Shown here in pieces: positions 63,259 through 64,000 of a stretch of 64,000 nt of DNA (position 1 is its first letter; every line of letters starts with the position of its first letter). A program made the translations under genes and the position numbers. Source of the DNA: Cervus elaphus (taxonomy: Eukaryota; Chordata; Mammalia; Artiodactyla; Cervidae); assembly GCF_910594005.1 (NCBI RefSeq), contig NC_057848.1:53399616-53463615 (forward strand), given 5' to 3'. The notes under the pieces are model-generated. The model made no database searches. It saw only the letters and a program-made list of their open reading frames with translations, and was not told where the DNA came from.

Positions 63259-64000
63259 AAATTAGTCACTTGGGAAGCACATGATTATTTTCCAACTTTT
63301 GAATGGTTACCATATGGAAGCAGGGTAAGGTTGTTTGGTGCATGCTCTAAAGGGTAAGAAGAATCAGGGCCACCATGGAATACAACTCCAGAGGGCTCAA
63401 TTCATGTTGTGGTTTGTACACTAGGCCTAACAGTAGGAGCAATGGGTGGAGGCTGCAGGGAGAGAGATTTGGGCTTATTTATGCAAACATTCACTAACTG
63501 AAGCTATTCAAAGATCAATATGCTACCTCATAATGGAAAGTGCCAAATTTTAGGAAATATCCAAGCATAAGCTGGATGATCACTTGAGAATGGAGTAGAT
63601 GGTTCACACAACAGACTGCATATGTATGTATTGGAGAGGAGAGATGTGACTGGATGGCCTTTAAGGTTTCTTATAAGCCCAAGGTTCTATTAAAATGCAT
63701 ATATTTCTAATATTCATCTGTAAACCTTTCTTCTCATTGTTAATCATTTCCTCATTAGCCAGGAATAAATAAGTACTAAATATTCCCACTAGACTCATAA
63801 ATCCCAATAGTGATTTCCTATGAAATAATAAAACTTGATATTGTGGGTTAGGCTATTTCTTATAGTTAGAATCTATTAGCAATAGGCCTGTTTATTAGAT
63901 TATTCTTTTTGTAGTCTACAGCTTTAAGGGTAGCACTCTATAAATATCAGTAAGAACTGGATCCTCCATTGTACTTAATACTAATAATAATACTAATAAT
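63259..64000. other. AT-rich sequence, no recognised repeat
   Basis: I can name nothing. The last bases are (TAATAC/TAATAA)-like AT-rich sequence. Confidence 0.4.

Noticed and set aside
1..64000. CRISPR array, integron, operon or other prokaryote-type system
   Set aside because: No regularly spaced identical repeats with unique spacers, no ribosome-binding sites and no compact gene runs. The sequence is vertebrate nuclear DNA.

Overview
This window is nuclear DNA of a ruminant artiodactyl (Pecora; bovid-like). It is AT-rich, and almost everything recognisable in it is retrotransposon. The diagnostic signals are several copies of the RTE-clade LINE BovB, many Bov-tA and BOV-A2 SINEs (tRNA-headed or dimeric SINEs built from BovB pieces, found only in ruminants), CHR-type tRNA-derived SINEs shared by cetartiodactyls, an artiodactyl L1, and an ERV1-type LTR. 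Below these lies an older mammalian layer of MIR, MIR3-like, L2, L1M, MLT1 and probably L3/CR1. I found no convincing host protein-coding exon, rRNA, functional tRNA, CRISPR array or operon. The best reading is an intergenic or large intronic stretch.

Layout. 1-2.3 kb: no recognised repeat. 2.3-4.3 kb: BOV-A2 and Bov-tA SINEs, a 48-bp SINE stub and old MIR/L2. 7.1-8.9 kb: an old L1 split by an MLT1 LTR. 9.4 kb: a sense Bov-tA. 11.2-13.3 kb: MIR, MIR3-like and a 1.3-kb L2 with a Bov-tA inside it. 15.5-18.9 kb: a near-full-length but dead BovB carrying an unidentified polyadenylated insert, followed by an L1 with a CHR SINE. 20.4-22.8 kb: MIR, MIR3-like, a non-BovB/non-L1 reverse-transcriptase fossil, and a 5'-inverted (twin-primed) L1. 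23.8-25.6 kb: Bov-tA, two MIRs, an L3/CR1-like piece, MIR3-like. 25.6-27.8 kb: repeat-poor. 27.8-29.5 kb: a 1.7-kb L2 with Bov-tA. 29.6-34 kb: repeat-poor apart from one L1 3' end. 34-37.8 kb: a short BovB 3' end, a Bov-tA and a 2.7-kb antisense BovB. 37.8-40.1 kb: mostly unrecognised. 40.1-44.4 kb: L2, then a long old L1 with a BovB and a Bov-tA inside. 45-48.4 kb: opposed L2 fragments, one split by an L1 that itself contains two SINEs. 48.8-52.8 kb: CHR, L2 with BOV-A2, Bov-tA, CHR. 52.9-53.7 kb: a complete solo ERV1-type LTR. 54.6-57.5 kb: an L2 interrupted by BOV-A2, Bov-tA, BovB (with a 342-codon open RT fragment) and MIR. 58.5-63.3 kb: L1 3' end with a CA microsatellite, L2, BovB 3' end and a 1.4-kb old L1.

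No genes work together here. The order of events can be read from nesting and target-site duplications: L2/MIR first, then L1M and MLT1, then CHR, artiodactyl L1, BovB, Bov-tA/BOV-A2 and the LTR. I did not find a new biological system. The items most worth a second look are the polyadenylated insert at 16911-17153, the RT motif A-like fossil at 21210-21647, the inverted L1 at 21649-22841, and the intact solo LTR at 52937-53733. Family names come from memory of consensus sequences and have not been checked by database search.
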